Positions 25,669 through 35,708 of a DNA stretch of 64,000 nucleotides are shown here, piece by piece. The first letter of the stretch is position 1. Each line of letters starts with the position of its first letter. The notes beneath the pieces were generated by a model. That model made no database searches and was not told the origin of the DNA. It was given only the letters and a program-made list of their open reading frames with translations. A program made the position numbers and the translations under genes. This stretch comes from Microtetraspora sp. NBRC 13810 (GTDB lineage Bacteria > Actinomycetota > Actinomycetes > Streptosporangiales > Streptosporangiaceae): positions 124,001-188,000 of the forward strand of contig NZ_BSRQ01000005.1 in the NCBI RefSeq assembly GCF_030268685.1. The letters are read 5' to 3'.

Positions 25669-27024
25669 TCACGAGCCGGGGTGGACCATGCCTGTCTCGT
25701 AGGCGTGGATGACCGCCTGGGTGCGGTCGCGCAGGCCGAGTTTGGCCAGCAGGCGGGCGACGTGCGTCTTCACCGTGTGTTCGCTGACGGTCAGCGCCGT
25801 GGCGATCTCCGCGTTGGACAGTCCCCGCGCGATCAGGGTGAGGACCTCTGTTTCGCGCGGCGTCAGCGCCTCCTCCGGCGCGCCGGGGGTCCACGGCCGG
25901 GCGGGCCGCGCGGAACGCCGACCCGCCTTCGCGAACTCCGCGATGAGCCGCCGGGTCACCGTGGGCGCGAGCAGCGCGTTGCCCTCGGCGACCGTGCGGA
26001 CCGCGGCGACGAGGTCGGCCGTCCTGATGCCTTTGTCGGTGATTTGTAGGGAGAGGGCGGTTGGGCGGTAGGCGAGTTCGACGCGGGCGCGGGCGCCGGG
26101 GGCGTGCGTCCGGATGTTGGTCAGGGCCTCCTGGACGATGCGGTAGGCGGACAGGTCCACGGTCGGCGGTAGCGGGCGGGGCGGGCCCGTGACCACGACC
26201 TCGACCTGCCCCGCGTGCCCCTCGATCAGCTCAGGGAGCAGGGCGAGGCCGGGCTGGGGCCGGGTCTCGGGGGCGTCGGGCAGGCCGGAGCGCAGCACGC
26301 CGAGCAGACCGCGCATCTCGGTCAGCGTCTGCCTGGCGATGTCGGCGACTTCGGTGAACTCCCTGGCGACGCGCTCGTCGAACTCGCCCAGCGTGTAGGG
26401 GGCGGTCTCGGCCCGTACCGCGATCGTGGAGCTGGAGTGGGCCACGATGTCGTGCATCTCCCGTGCGATGCGCGCCCGCTCGGCCAGCGCGGCCTGCTCG
26501 CGCTGGGCGGCGACGATCTGCTCCAGGCTGTCGCGGCGGATCCGCGCCACCTCCCGGCGGCTGCGCTGGAAGTCGGCCAGCGCCCCGGCGGCGGCCAGCG
26601 CGAGGGCGTAGACGAGCGTCTCCCGGCGCGTCCCGCCGAGCGTCCGGTCGAAGAGCACGACCCCGGTGGCGGCGGCCCCGGTGAGCAGCCAGGCGGGCGC
26701 CCGGCCCAGCTCGCGCAGCACCGTGTGGAACGACAGCAGCCCCGAGGCCAGCACCGTGTACGGCAGCGCGAACGGGGCGAGCCCCACGGCGAGGAAGCCG
26801 CACGCGCCGAGCAGGGTGAGCCCGGCGGACGCCCACGGGAGGGTACGGCGCAGCGCGTGCGGCAGGGTGGCGAGCACCGCCAGGGCCGCCCAGGTCAGCC
26901 CGTGCCCGCGCAGATGGCACTCGGCGACGGCCGCCCCGGCCAGGGCGACCGCCACCACGGTGTCCTCGGCGAACCGGCCGCGCGGGAGTCCCATCAGACC
27001 TTCGAGTGAACCCCATCGGCGCAC
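25669..27024 (-). CDS. Chimeric histidine kinase-response regulator (fusion by deletion)
   Basis: Residues 1-330 are the front of a NarL-partner kinase: several membrane helices up to about 150, the H-box AREMHDIVAHSSSTIAV (His191), and the N-box AYRIVQEALTNIRTHAPGA. The sequence reaches ITDKG, where the ATP-binding glycine boxes should begin. Instead it continues as the end of a NarL-type response regulator: IRTADLVAAVRTVAEGNALLAPTVTRRLIAEFA, then the LuxR helix-turn-helix LTPRETEVLTLIARGLSNAEIATALTVSEHTVKTHVARLLAKLGL. The glycine boxes and nearly all of the receiver, including its Asp, are absent. Junction codons at about 26023-26046 (CTA CAA AAA) are rare here. It cannot act as a normal kinase; it may be a remnant or a membrane-tethered DNA-binding protein. 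Confidence 0.85.
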   Translation of the reverse strand: MRRWGSLEGLMGLPRGRFAEDTVVAVALAGAAVAECHLRGHGLTWAALAVLATLPHALRRTLPWASAGLTLLGACGFLAVGLAPFALPYTVLASGLLSFHTVLRELGRAPAWLLTGAAATGVVLFDRTLGGTRRETLVYALALAAAGALADFQRSRREVARIRRDSLEQIVAAQREQAALAERARIAREMHDIVAHSSSTIAVRAETAPYTLGEFDERVAREFTEVADIARQTLTEMRGLLGVLRSGLPDAPETRPQPGLALLPELIEGHAGQVEVVVTGPPRPLPPTVDLSAYRIVQEALTNIRTHAPGARARVELAYRPTALSLQITDKGIRTADLVAAVRTVAEGNALLAPTVTRRLIAEFAKAGRRSARPARPWTPGAPEEALTPRETEVLTLIARGLSNAEIATALTVSEHTVKTHVARLLAKLGLRDRTQAVIHAYETGMVHPGS

Positions 27025-27028
27025 GTGC

Positions 27029-27528
27029 TCAGTCCCTCGCCCTGATCACGAGGGACCCGCCGGGGGACGGCGCCGGGGCGGTGAGGTCCTCGCCCAGCAG
27101 GACGGCGACCGTGTAGAGGTGCCAGACGACGTTCGGCCGGCGCAGCCGTTCACCGTCGAACAGGTCGCGCCCGGTCGAGGTCCACGATCGCCCAGCATGC
27201 CGGACGCCATGACCCCCTCTCGCAGGATGCCGACGACCTCCGCCCCGGGCTCGGCCCGCCAGTTCCACACGGCCCGCCCCCGCTCCGCCGCCGGGCGGCG
27301 CGGGTCCGCTGCGGGGCCTCCTTAGCCCGAGGAGCCTTCGGGAGGCTGGTCGGCGGGCTCGTTCGACCAGGCGAGCAGCGCGACCCCGGGGGCGTGCCAC
27401 TCCTCGCCCGTCACGCTCTCCCAGGGCACCGGGAAGGAGGCGCGGACGGCGTCGCGGGCCGTCTTGACCGCGTGGCCGAGGACGGACCCGTCACGCGTCT
27501 TCGTGGCAACGGCGAGAAAGACCCTCAC
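27029..27528 (-). pseudogene. Decayed gene of unknown function
   Basis: A GTG at 27528 preceded by GGAGGG opens a frame starting VRVFLAVATKTRDGSVLGHAVKT and running to GVALLAWSNEPADQ, with a stop at 27322. The same frame then continues in protein-like sequence (RAVWNWRAEPGAEVVGILREGVMASGML) until about 27195. From there the adjoining frame carries on as TGRDLFDGERLRRPNVVWHLYTVAVLLGEDLTAP and ends at 27029. One stop and one frameshift would thus break a protein of about 165 residues. I do not recognise the family. It lies four bases upstream of the chimeric kinase gene. Confidence 0.5.
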
Positions 27529-27635
27529 TGGCCCTCCGATCATGGACTGCCTGAACGGCCACCAGCCTGGCCTGAGCCATTTGCCGGATTCGTCACTCTT
27601 TCGAGTGATTTGCCGAAGATGATCGGAAAGCAGAC

Positions 27636-27664
27636 GGAGCCCCCGCCGGGAAGGCGAGGGCTCC
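27636..27664 (-). terminator. Terminator-type hairpin after class I fumarase
   Basis: GGAGCCC and GGGCTCC enclose an inner CGCC/GGCG stem with a GGGAA loop. It begins ten bases past the fumarase stop (read leftwards). A second small stem, TCACTC-TTTC-GAGTGA, is at 27593-27608. Confidence 0.6.
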
Positions 27665-27674
27665 GGGAGGAGGG

Positions 27675-29336
<1,662 letters not shown>

Positions 29337-29481
29337 CGTTTCCTCGGTCCTCCTCGGTTTCCCTAGAGACTACGACCACCGCCCACTCCCGCACACCCGC
29401 CCCCACACCGGGTGAGGCAGGATCGGTACAGGCGATTGGCTCGTCGGATGACGCCGATCGACGACAGGAATCGGGGACCAA

Positions 29482-30966
29482 TTGGCGGACCTCCATCTGA
29501 GTCTCGACCGGGACGCGGGCGGCATCACCGGCCAGCTCGCCGAGGAGCTGCGGACCGCGATCAGGGAGGGCAGGCTGTCCCCGGCCGCCCGGCTGCCGCC
29601 GAGCCGGGAGCTGGCCAGGGATCTCGGCGTCTCGCGCGGGGTCGTCGTGGAGGCTTACGAGCGGCTGGTCGCCGAGGGCTTCCTGATCTCGCGGGTGGGC
29701 GCGGGCACCCGGGTCGCGCCGGCCGCGGCCCGCGAGCCGGGTCCGCCGCCGGAGCCCGGGCGGCCCCGGCCGTACTACGGGTTCCGGGCGACCACGCCCG
29801 ACCTCGCGGCCTTCCCCCGGGAGAGGTGGCTGGCCGCGCTCAAGCACGCGCTGGCCACCATGCCCGGGGACGCGTTCGACTACGCCGATCCCGGCGGGGT
29901 GCGCGAACTGCGTGAGGAGCTCGCCGCCTATCTGCGCCGGGTGCGGGCGGCGGACGCGGACCCGGAGAACGTGGTGATCGTGGGCGGCGTGGCGCACGGG
30001 CTGAGCCTGACGATCCCGGCGCTGGCCGTACGGGAAGCCGGTGGCGCGGCCGGTGGGCGGGCTCGCCATGACCTCGACTGGTTCGTGCGGCGGAGCAGGG
30101 GGCTCGACCCGCCGCCCGCGGGGCGCGGCGTGCCGCTGGCGGTGGAGGATCCGGCGAGCGTGCGCCAGGTCCCCTTGCTGCGCGCGGCCGGGGCGCGCCT
30201 GGTGCGGGTGCCGGTGGACGGGGAGGGCATCGACGTCGGGGCGCTCGCGGCCACCGGGGCGCGCGCGGTGCTGCTCACCCCGGCCCACCAGTACCCCACC
30301 GGGGTCGTGCTCTCGCCGGGGCGGCGCGCCGAGCTGATGGCCTGGGCCGCGCGCACCGGGGGGGTGGTGCTGGAGGACGACTACGACGCCGAGCTGCGGT
30401 TCGACCGCGACCCGGTGGGCTGCCTGCAGGGCCTGGCGCCCGGCCGGGTGGTGCTCGCCGGGTCGGTGAGCAAGCCGCTGGCCCCCGGGCTCCGGCTCGG
30501 CTGGCTGGTGGCGCCGCCCGACCTGGCCGAGACGGTACGGCTGGCGCGCGGCGAGGGCGACCTCGGCTCCCCGGTGGTCGAGCAGTACGCCCTGGCCCAC
30601 CTCATCAGGACCGGCGCCTACGACCGGCACCTGCGCCGCATGCGGCGGGAGTACCGGCGCAGGCGGGACGCCCTGGTGGCCGCCCTGGCCGACACCCTCC
30701 CGGAGGTCGAGGTGCACGGCGTGTCCGCGGGACTGCACCTCTACCTGCGCCTTCCCGGAGACTGGGACGAGCGGGCCTTCGTCGCGGCGGCCGAGGCAGC
30801 GGGCCTCGCCGCCGAGCCCGTCGCCCCCATGCGCGCCACCCCGGGCCCTCCCGCCCTGGTCCTGGGCTTCGCCCGCCTCCCCGCCCACCAGGCTCCCACC
30901 CAGGTGTCCCACCTGGCCGCCACCCTGACCCGCCGGGGCCTTACCCGAGGTGAGAGCCGATCCTAG
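29482..30966 (+). CDS. MocR/PdxR-family regulator (GntR helix-turn-helix plus aminotransferase-like domain)
   Basis: The N-terminal 70 residues form a GntR-type winged helix (LPPSRELARDLGVSRGVVVEAYERLVAEGFL). The remaining 420 residues are a fold-type I aminotransferase domain with EDDYDAELRF and the PLP-lysine segment GSVSKPLAPGLRLGW. Such proteins sense PLP or an amino-acid adduct and control vitamin B6, GABA or taurine genes. The TTG start follows GGGGA. An insertion (GRARHDLDWFVRRSRGLDPPPAGRG) sits in the large domain after IPALAVREAG. No pdx gene is nearby, so the target is unknown; fumA is divergent from it. Confidence 0.87.
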   Translation: MADLHLSLDRDAGGITGQLAEELRTAIREGRLSPAARLPPSRELARDLGVSRGVVVEAYERLVAEGFLISRVGAGTRVAPAAAREPGPPPEPGRPRPYYGFRATTPDLAAFPRERWLAALKHALATMPGDAFDYADPGGVRELREELAAYLRRVRAADADPENVVIVGGVAHGLSLTIPALAVREAGGAAGGRARHDLDWFVRRSRGLDPPPAGRGVPLAVEDPASVRQVPLLRAAGARLVRVPVDGEGIDVGALAATGARAVLLTPAHQYPTGVVLSPGRRAELMAWAARTGGVVLEDDYDAELRFDRDPVGCLQGLAPGRVVLAGSVSKPLAPGLRLGWLVAPPDLAETVRLARGEGDLGSPVVEQYALAHLIRTGAYDRHLRRMRREYRRRRDALVAALADTLPEVEVHGVSAGLHLYLRLPGDWDERAFVAAAEAAGLAAEPVAPMRATPGPPALVLGFARLPAHQAPTQVSHLAATLTRRGLTRGESRS

Positions 30967-30972
30967 GCGTGC

Positions 30973-32148
30973 TCACCAGGCCGCCTGGACCTCCGGCGGG
31001 GCGGAGCCCAGGAGCTTCGGATCCGGCGACGCCTGGGGGATCAAGGGCGTCACCCGTCCGTCGTCGAGCCTGCTCAACGGGTGGAAGTTACCCGCGAACA
31101 GCAGATGGCGTCCGGTGGCGTCGTAACGCATCAGGTTCCACCGGGCCATGACGTCGCCGTCGTGGTCCCTGCTCACCAGGGTGCGGATCCTGCGTCCGTC
31201 CGCGATGGAGTACTCGTCGATGGTGTAGCGCTGCGATCCGCCGTCGGGCGACCGGGTGTGGCCGATCAGGATGCCGATTCCGTCCGGGCTGATCGTCGCG
31301 GTGGTGGCCTCCGTTCCCGGGGCCACGACGCGGCTCTTCGCGAGTGTCGTGCCGGGGGCGGCCGTGTCCAGGACCCGGGCCCCGGCTTTCACCACCAGGC
31401 CGAGTGTGCGGCGATCGGCCGCCCAGGAGAGGCTTTCGATCTGTCCCGCGGTGTTCGTCGTCCACGCTCGTGTCGTCCCCGTGGGCAGATCGACGACCGT
31501 GAGCCGGGCCCCGGGGCAGAAGCGCACCGTCTCCCCCCGGCCGCACACCTTGCCGTCGAGACTGTAGGCCAGCCGGGTGCCGTCGCCGGTGACGGCCAGG
31601 GAGCTCGCCGTCGTGCCGGTCACCTGGGGGATCACGTCGCGCGTCAACCCGGTCAACCGCCCCCGCGCGTCGATCCGGGCCCGGTGGAACCGGGTGGTGC
31701 TCACCTGTGTGCTGCGGGACTTCACGCTCTGGGCGATGTAGAACGTCTCGCCGTCGCCTGCCCCGGCGAGCAGATATCCACCGGGCTCCCGGACGCTACC
31801 CTCCGGGGCCGGAGGCAGCCCGATCCGGCTCCTGACCTTCCCGGTACGGGCGTCGAGGACCGTGACGCCGTCCCCGCCGGCGACCAGGAGGGAACTCGGG
31901 CCGGAGAGGGCTTGCGTCACGGGCCCGGCCGGAGCCGTTCCCCTCGTTCCGGCCACCACGGCGGCGAACGCGCCTATCAGCACGACGACCAGGGCGGCCG
32001 CCAGCGGAATCGCCGGCGCGAACCGGCGGGTGGGCCGGACGGGTTTCGCGCGCACCGGGTCCGCCACGGGGCGCAGGGTCTCCGGGCCGACCTGCTCGGC
32101 GGCGGCGGCGAAGGCGTCCTGGAGCCGATCTTCCAGCCACGTGCTCAT
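30973..32148 (-). CDS. Membrane protein with propeller-like outer domain, partner of SigE-family sigma factor
   Basis: The 391-residue product has a cytoplasmic N-terminus (STWLEDRLQDAFAAAAEQVG), one membrane helix at about 46-68 (FAPAIPLAAALVVVLIGAFAAVVAG), and a large extracytoplasmic part with repeated strand-like units. Examples are LLVAGGDGVTVLDARTGKVRS, TRLAYSLDGK, RRTLGLVV and GIGILIGHT, reminiscent of a WD40-like propeller. Its ATG overlaps the stop of the sigma gene (ATGA), so expression is coupled. It likely acts as anti-sigma or sensor for that sigma factor; the sigma-binding segment is only inferred. Confidence 0.7.
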   Translation of the reverse strand: MSTWLEDRLQDAFAAAAEQVGPETLRPVADPVRAKPVRPTRRFAPAIPLAAALVVVLIGAFAAVVAGTRGTAPAGPVTQALSGPSSLLVAGGDGVTVLDARTGKVRSRIGLPPAPEGSVREPGGYLLAGAGDGETFYIAQSVKSRSTQVSTTRFHRARIDARGRLTGLTRDVIPQVTGTTASSLAVTGDGTRLAYSLDGKVCGRGETVRFCPGARLTVVDLPTGTTRAWTTNTAGQIESLSWAADRRTLGLVVKAGARVLDTAAPGTTLAKSRVVAPGTEATTATISPDGIGILIGHTRSPDGGSQRYTIDEYSIADGRRIRTLVSRDHDGDVMARWNLMRYDATGRHLLFAGNFHPLSRLDDGRVTPLIPQASPDPKLLGSAPPEVQAAW

Positions 32149-32705
32149 CGGTCGGCCTCCAGTTTGACGGTGAGTGTCTTCAGGGCTCGGGAGACGGTGG
32201 ACTTCACCGTTCCGCAACTGATCCCCATGGCTTCGGCGATCTCCGCCTCGGACAGGTCGAGGTAGTAACGCAGTACCACGGCCTCCCGCTGGCGGCGGGG
32301 TAACGCGCGCACCGCCCGGAACACCTCACGGCGGGTCTCACCGAGCAGTACGGCCGCCTCCGCCGACCAGAACGGCGTCTGCCGCTCCCCGGTGAACCTG
32401 CCCATGATCGCCCGCCGGCGGTGCACCATGCGGCACCCGTTCACCACGCTCGCCCGCAGGTAGGGGAGCAGCCGATCATGGCCGGTCAACCGGCTCCATC
32501 GGCGGTGGAGCGCCGCGAAGGCGTCCTGGACGACGTCCTCGGCCGTTTCCTGGTCGCCCACGAGCAGGAACGCCAGCCGGACCAGGCCCAGCCGTTGGGT
32601 CACGAACAGCTCGGCCACGACGGCCTCGCCCACGGCCGCGGCGGGCGGCCCTTCCTGTGGCGGTGGCGCCGGTTTCTCCACCGCTCGTTGTAACGCGAAT
32701 CGCAT
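32145..32705 (-). CDS. SigE-family ECF RNA polymerase sigma factor
   Basis: Region 2 (LAFLLVGDQETAEDVVQDAFAALHRRW) and region 4 (LPRRQREAVVLRYYLDLSEAEIAEAMGISCGTVKSTVSRALKTL) are complete. I set the start at the ATG before RFALQRAV because GGAAGAGG directly precedes it; ATG 32717 and GTG 32729 are in frame. The length is 186 residues. The gene is followed by an overlapping membrane partner gene. It is divergent from the inositol operon, but nothing suggests it controls that operon. Confidence 0.88.
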   Translation of the reverse strand: MRFALQRAVEKPAPPPQEGPPAAAVGEAVVAELFVTQRLGLVRLAFLLVGDQETAEDVVQDAFAALHRRWSRLTGHDRLLPYLRASVVNGCRMVHRRRAIMGRFTGERQTPFWSAEAAVLLGETRREVFRAVRALPRRQREAVVLRYYLDLSEAEIAEAMGISCGTVKSTVSRALKTLTVKLEADR

Positions 32706-32817
32706 ACCTCTTCCATGCATACTCGCCACGCAGGTTGCCTCGTAAGGCCGAAGTCACCCCTTTCTGGTTCCGGAGCCGGGTGGCCAGGATGCGTAACACT
32801 GGAGCAATAGACGTCCT

Positions 32818-32831
32818 TATGTCCTGACATA
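32818..32831. promoter_or_regulatory. Candidate operator of the inositol operon
   Basis: TATGTC-CT-GACATA is a perfect inverted repeat with six-base arms. It ends three bases before the -35 box of the iol promoter, a good place for an inositol-responsive repressor. No iolR gene lies within the window. Confidence 0.5.
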
Positions 32832-32834
32832 TTC

Positions 32835-32863
32835 TTGACTGGCCTGTGGGAGTCGCTTAGAAC
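32835..32863 (+). promoter_or_regulatory. Promoter of the inositol operon
   Basis: TTGACT (32835-32840) and TAGAAC (32858-32863) are separated by 17 bases, a good vegetative-type promoter. Transcription would begin near 32870, about 30 bases before the iolG ATG. Confidence 0.6.
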
Positions 32864-32899
32864 TGAAAGGACCGACACCACATTCCCCGGAGGCGACAC

Positions 32900-33880
32900 A
32901 TGCGCGTGGGTCTGCTGGGTCTGGGCAGGATCGGGGCGTTCCACGCCGCGACGTTGTCCGGGCATCCGCTGGTGGACGAGCTGATCGTGACCGACGCCGA
33001 CACCGAGCGGGCGAAGGAGGTGGCCGCGCGGGCCGGTGCGCGGGTCGGCGACGCCTTCGAGGCCGACGCGGTGGTGATCGCCACCCCGACCTCGTCGCAC
33101 GCCGGCCTGCTGACCAGGGCGTCCGCGCTGGGGCTGCCGGCCTTCTGCGAGAAGCCGGTCGCGCCGGGGGTCGCCGAGACCGTCCGGGTCATGGAGGCGG
33201 TGGAGCGGAGCGGCACGCTGGCGCACATCGGCTTCCAGCGCCGGTTCGACCGCGGCTACCGCGCCGCCAGGGACGCGCTGCGCGCCGGCGAGCTGGGCGA
33301 GCTGCACCGCGCGCACCTGGTCACGGCCGACCCCCTGCCACCGGCGGCGGACTACGTCCCGGGCTCGGGCGGCATCTTCCGCGACTGCCACATCCACGAC
33401 TTCGACATCCTGCGCTGGGTCACCGGGCGCGAGGTGGAGACCGTCTACGCGACCGGCGCCAACCGCGGCGCGCCGTTCTTCGCCGACGCGGGGGACGTGG
33501 ACAACAGCGCCGCGCTGCTCACCCTGGACGACGGCACGCTGGTCACGTTGCAGGGCTCGCGTTACAACGGCGCCGGGTACGACGTGCGGATGGAACTGGC
33601 CGGCACCCTGCGCACCCAGGTGGCCGGGCTGGACGAGCGCGTCCCGCTCACCGGCGTGGAAGGGTTCAGGTCGCCCGGCGAGCCGTGGCCGGACTTCGTC
33701 ACCAGGTTCCACGCCGCCTACACCGCGGAGCTGGACGCGTTTCTCCGGGCCTCCCAGGGAAAGGGTGAGAGCCCGTGCCCGGTCCGCGACGCGCTCGCCG
33801 CGCTGCTCGTCGCCGAGGCCGCGGAGCTCTCCCGCCGTGAGGGCGGTCCCGTTCGCGTGGCGAAGGTGGTTCGAGGATGA
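32900..33880 (+). CDS. iolG: myo-Inositol 2-dehydrogenase
   Basis: IolG oxidises myo-inositol to scyllo-inosose with NAD+, the first step of inositol breakdown. The 326-residue protein has the Rossmann loop VGLLGLGRIGAFHA, CEKPVAPG (the EKP motif), and the catalytic GGIFRDCHIHDFDILRW region with Asp and His of the Gfo/Idh/MocA family. GGAGG stands before the ATG. It begins a run of six closely packed genes and its stop overlaps iolE (ATGA). Related dehydrogenases can act on other inositols or sugars, but the operon makes inositol the likely substrate. Confidence 0.9.
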   Translation: MRVGLLGLGRIGAFHAATLSGHPLVDELIVTDADTERAKEVAARAGARVGDAFEADAVVIATPTSSHAGLLTRASALGLPAFCEKPVAPGVAETVRVMEAVERSGTLAHIGFQRRFDRGYRAARDALRAGELGELHRAHLVTADPLPPAADYVPGSGGIFRDCHIHDFDILRWVTGREVETVYATGANRGAPFFADAGDVDNSAALLTLDDGTLVTLQGSRYNGAGYDVRMELAGTLRTQVAGLDERVPLTGVEGFRSPGEPWPDFVTRFHAAYTAELDAFLRASQGKGESPCPVRDALAALLVAEAAELSRREGGPVRVAKVVRG

Positions 33881-34749
33881 CGCAGTCAAGGAAGATCGCC
33901 GGCGCGCCCATCTCCTGGGGGGTGTGCGAGGTCCCCGGCTGGGGGCACCAGCTCGACCGGGACAGGGTGCTGGCCGAGATGGCCGGGCTGGGCCTGACCG
34001 CGACCGAGCTGGGCCCGCCCGGCTACCTGCCGCCCTCGCCGTCCCGGCGCGCGAAACTGCTGGGCGAGTACGGCCTGCGGGCGGTCGGCGGGTTCACCCC
34101 GCTGCTGCTGCACGACAAGGACCACGACCCGCTGCCCGAGGCGCGCGCGACCCTGAACGGGTTCCGCGACGGCGACGTGGAGGTGATGGTGGTCGCGGCG
34201 GCCACCGGCGCCGACGGCTACGACATGCGTCCCGAACTGGACGCCTCCGGCTGGAAGACGATGTTCGCCAACCTGCGCGCCGTGACCCGGGCGGCCGGGG
34301 AGTCCGGCCGGCTGGTCGTCCTGCACCCGCACGTCGGGACCATGATCGAGAACGCCGAGGACGTGGACCGGCTCCTCGACGGCTCCGACATCCCGCTCTG
34401 CCTGGACACCGGGCACCTGCTCGTCGGCGGCACCGATCCGGCCGCGCTGGCCACGAGGGCCGCCGGGCGGGTCGCGCACGTCCACCTGAAGGACGTCGAC
34501 GCCGAGGTCGCCGACCTGGTGCGCCGGGGCAACCTGAGCTACGGCGAGGCGGTCAGGGCGAAGCTCTACCGCCCGCTCGGCCGGGGCGACGTGGACGTGG
34601 CGGCCATCGTCGCCGCGCTGTCCGTCGCCGGCTACGACGGCTGGTACGTGCTGGAGCAGGACGTCGTCCTGGACGGTGAGCCGGAGCCCGGCACCGGCCC
34701 GGTGGACGACGTCCGCGCCTCCCTCGCCTACCTGGGAACCCTTCCGTGA
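33877..34749 (+). CDS. iolE: Inosose dehydratase
   Basis: IolE removes water from scyllo-inosose in the second step of inositol catabolism. The 290-residue TIM-barrel (xylose isomerase-like) protein begins KIAGAPISWGVCEVPGWG, the typical IolE N-terminus. It carries metal-ligand segments ATELGPPGYLP, VVLHPHVGTMIE, LCLDTGHLLVGG and HVHLKDVD. Overlaps of four bases at both ends with iolG and iolC indicate translational coupling. Confidence 0.9.
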   Translation: MTQSRKIAGAPISWGVCEVPGWGHQLDRDRVLAEMAGLGLTATELGPPGYLPPSPSRRAKLLGEYGLRAVGGFTPLLLHDKDHDPLPEARATLNGFRDGDVEVMVVAAATGADGYDMRPELDASGWKTMFANLRAVTRAAGESGRLVVLHPHVGTMIENAEDVDRLLDGSDIPLCLDTGHLLVGGTDPAALATRAAGRVAHVHLKDVDAEVADLVRRGNLSYGEAVRAKLYRPLGRGDVDVAAIVAALSVAGYDGWYVLEQDVVLDGEPEPGTGPVDDVRASLAYLGTLP

Positions 34750-35708
34750 GGGAGTGGGAGGTGCTGACGATGGGCCGGATCGGGGTGGACGTCTACCCGC
34801 TCCAGGTGGGGGTGTCGCTGCGCGAGGTGGAGACCTTCGGCAAGTACCTCGGCGGCAGCCCCACCAACGTGGCGGTGGCCGCGTCCAGGCTCGGCAGGCG
34901 CGCCGCGGTGATCACCAGGACCGGCGCGGACCCCTTCGGCGCCTTCCTGCGCGACGCCCTGCGCTCCTACGGCGTGCACGACGCCTACGTGACCGAGGTG
35001 CCCGGCCTGCCGACGCCGGTGACCTTCTGCGAGATCCGTCCCCCCGACGACTTCCCGCTCTACTTCTACCGCCACCCCAAGGCGCCGGACCTGGAGATCC
35101 GGGCCGAGGAGCTCGACCTCCCGGCGATCGCCGGGGCCGGGCTGTTCTGGAGCACGGTGACCGGCCTGTCCCAGGAGCCCTCCCGGGCCGCGCACTTCGC
35201 CGCCTGGGCGGCCAGGGGCAGGCGGCACCCGACCGTGCTCGACCTGGACTACCGGCCGATGTTCTGGACCGGCGTCAAGGAGGCGGCGGAGCAGGTACGG
35301 CGGGCGCTCGCCCATGTCACGGTCGCCGTGGGCAACCTCGACGAGGTGGAGATGGCCACCGGCGTGCGCGAGCCGTACGCGGCGGCCAAGGCGCTGCTGG
35401 CGGCCGGGGTGGGCCTGGCCGTGGTGAAACAGGGCGGCGACGGCGTGCTCGGCATGACGGCGGACGAGGTGGTGGAGGTGCCGCCGGTGCCGGTCGAGGT
35501 GGTGAACGGGCTCGGCGCGGGGGACGCCTTCGGCGGGGCGCTGTGCCACGGCCTGCTGTCCGGCCGCCCATTGGCCGAGGTCCTGCGGTTCGCCAACGCG
35601 GCGGGCGCGATCGTCGCGGGCCGGCTGGCCTGCGCCCCGGCGATGCCGACCGCGGGAGAGGTCGAGTCCGCCGCCCGGCGGGCCGAGGAGGAGAGAGGGC
35701 ATGCTTGA
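34746..35708 (+). CDS. iolC: 5-Dehydro-2-deoxygluconokinase
   Basis: IolC phosphorylates 2-deoxy-5-keto-gluconate with ATP. It is a PfkB/ribokinase-type enzyme with GRIGVDVYPLQVGVSL, GGSPTNVAVAASRLG and the catalytic-Asp signature NGLGAGDAFGGALCHGLL. The GTG start lies in a GTGA overlap with the iolE stop; an ATG nine codons on (MGRIGVDVY) is an alternative. The product is 320 residues. Its 3' end overlaps the next gene by eight bases. Confidence 0.9.
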   Translation: MREWEVLTMGRIGVDVYPLQVGVSLREVETFGKYLGGSPTNVAVAASRLGRRAAVITRTGADPFGAFLRDALRSYGVHDAYVTEVPGLPTPVTFCEIRPPDDFPLYFYRHPKAPDLEIRAEELDLPAIAGAGLFWSTVTGLSQEPSRAAHFAAWAARGRRHPTVLDLDYRPMFWTGVKEAAEQVRRALAHVTVAVGNLDEVEMATGVREPYAAAKALLAAGVGLAVVKQGGDGVLGMTADEVVEVPPVPVEVVNGLGAGDAFGGALCHGLLSGRPLAEVLRFANAAGAIVAGRLACAPAMPTAGEVESAARRAEEERGHA

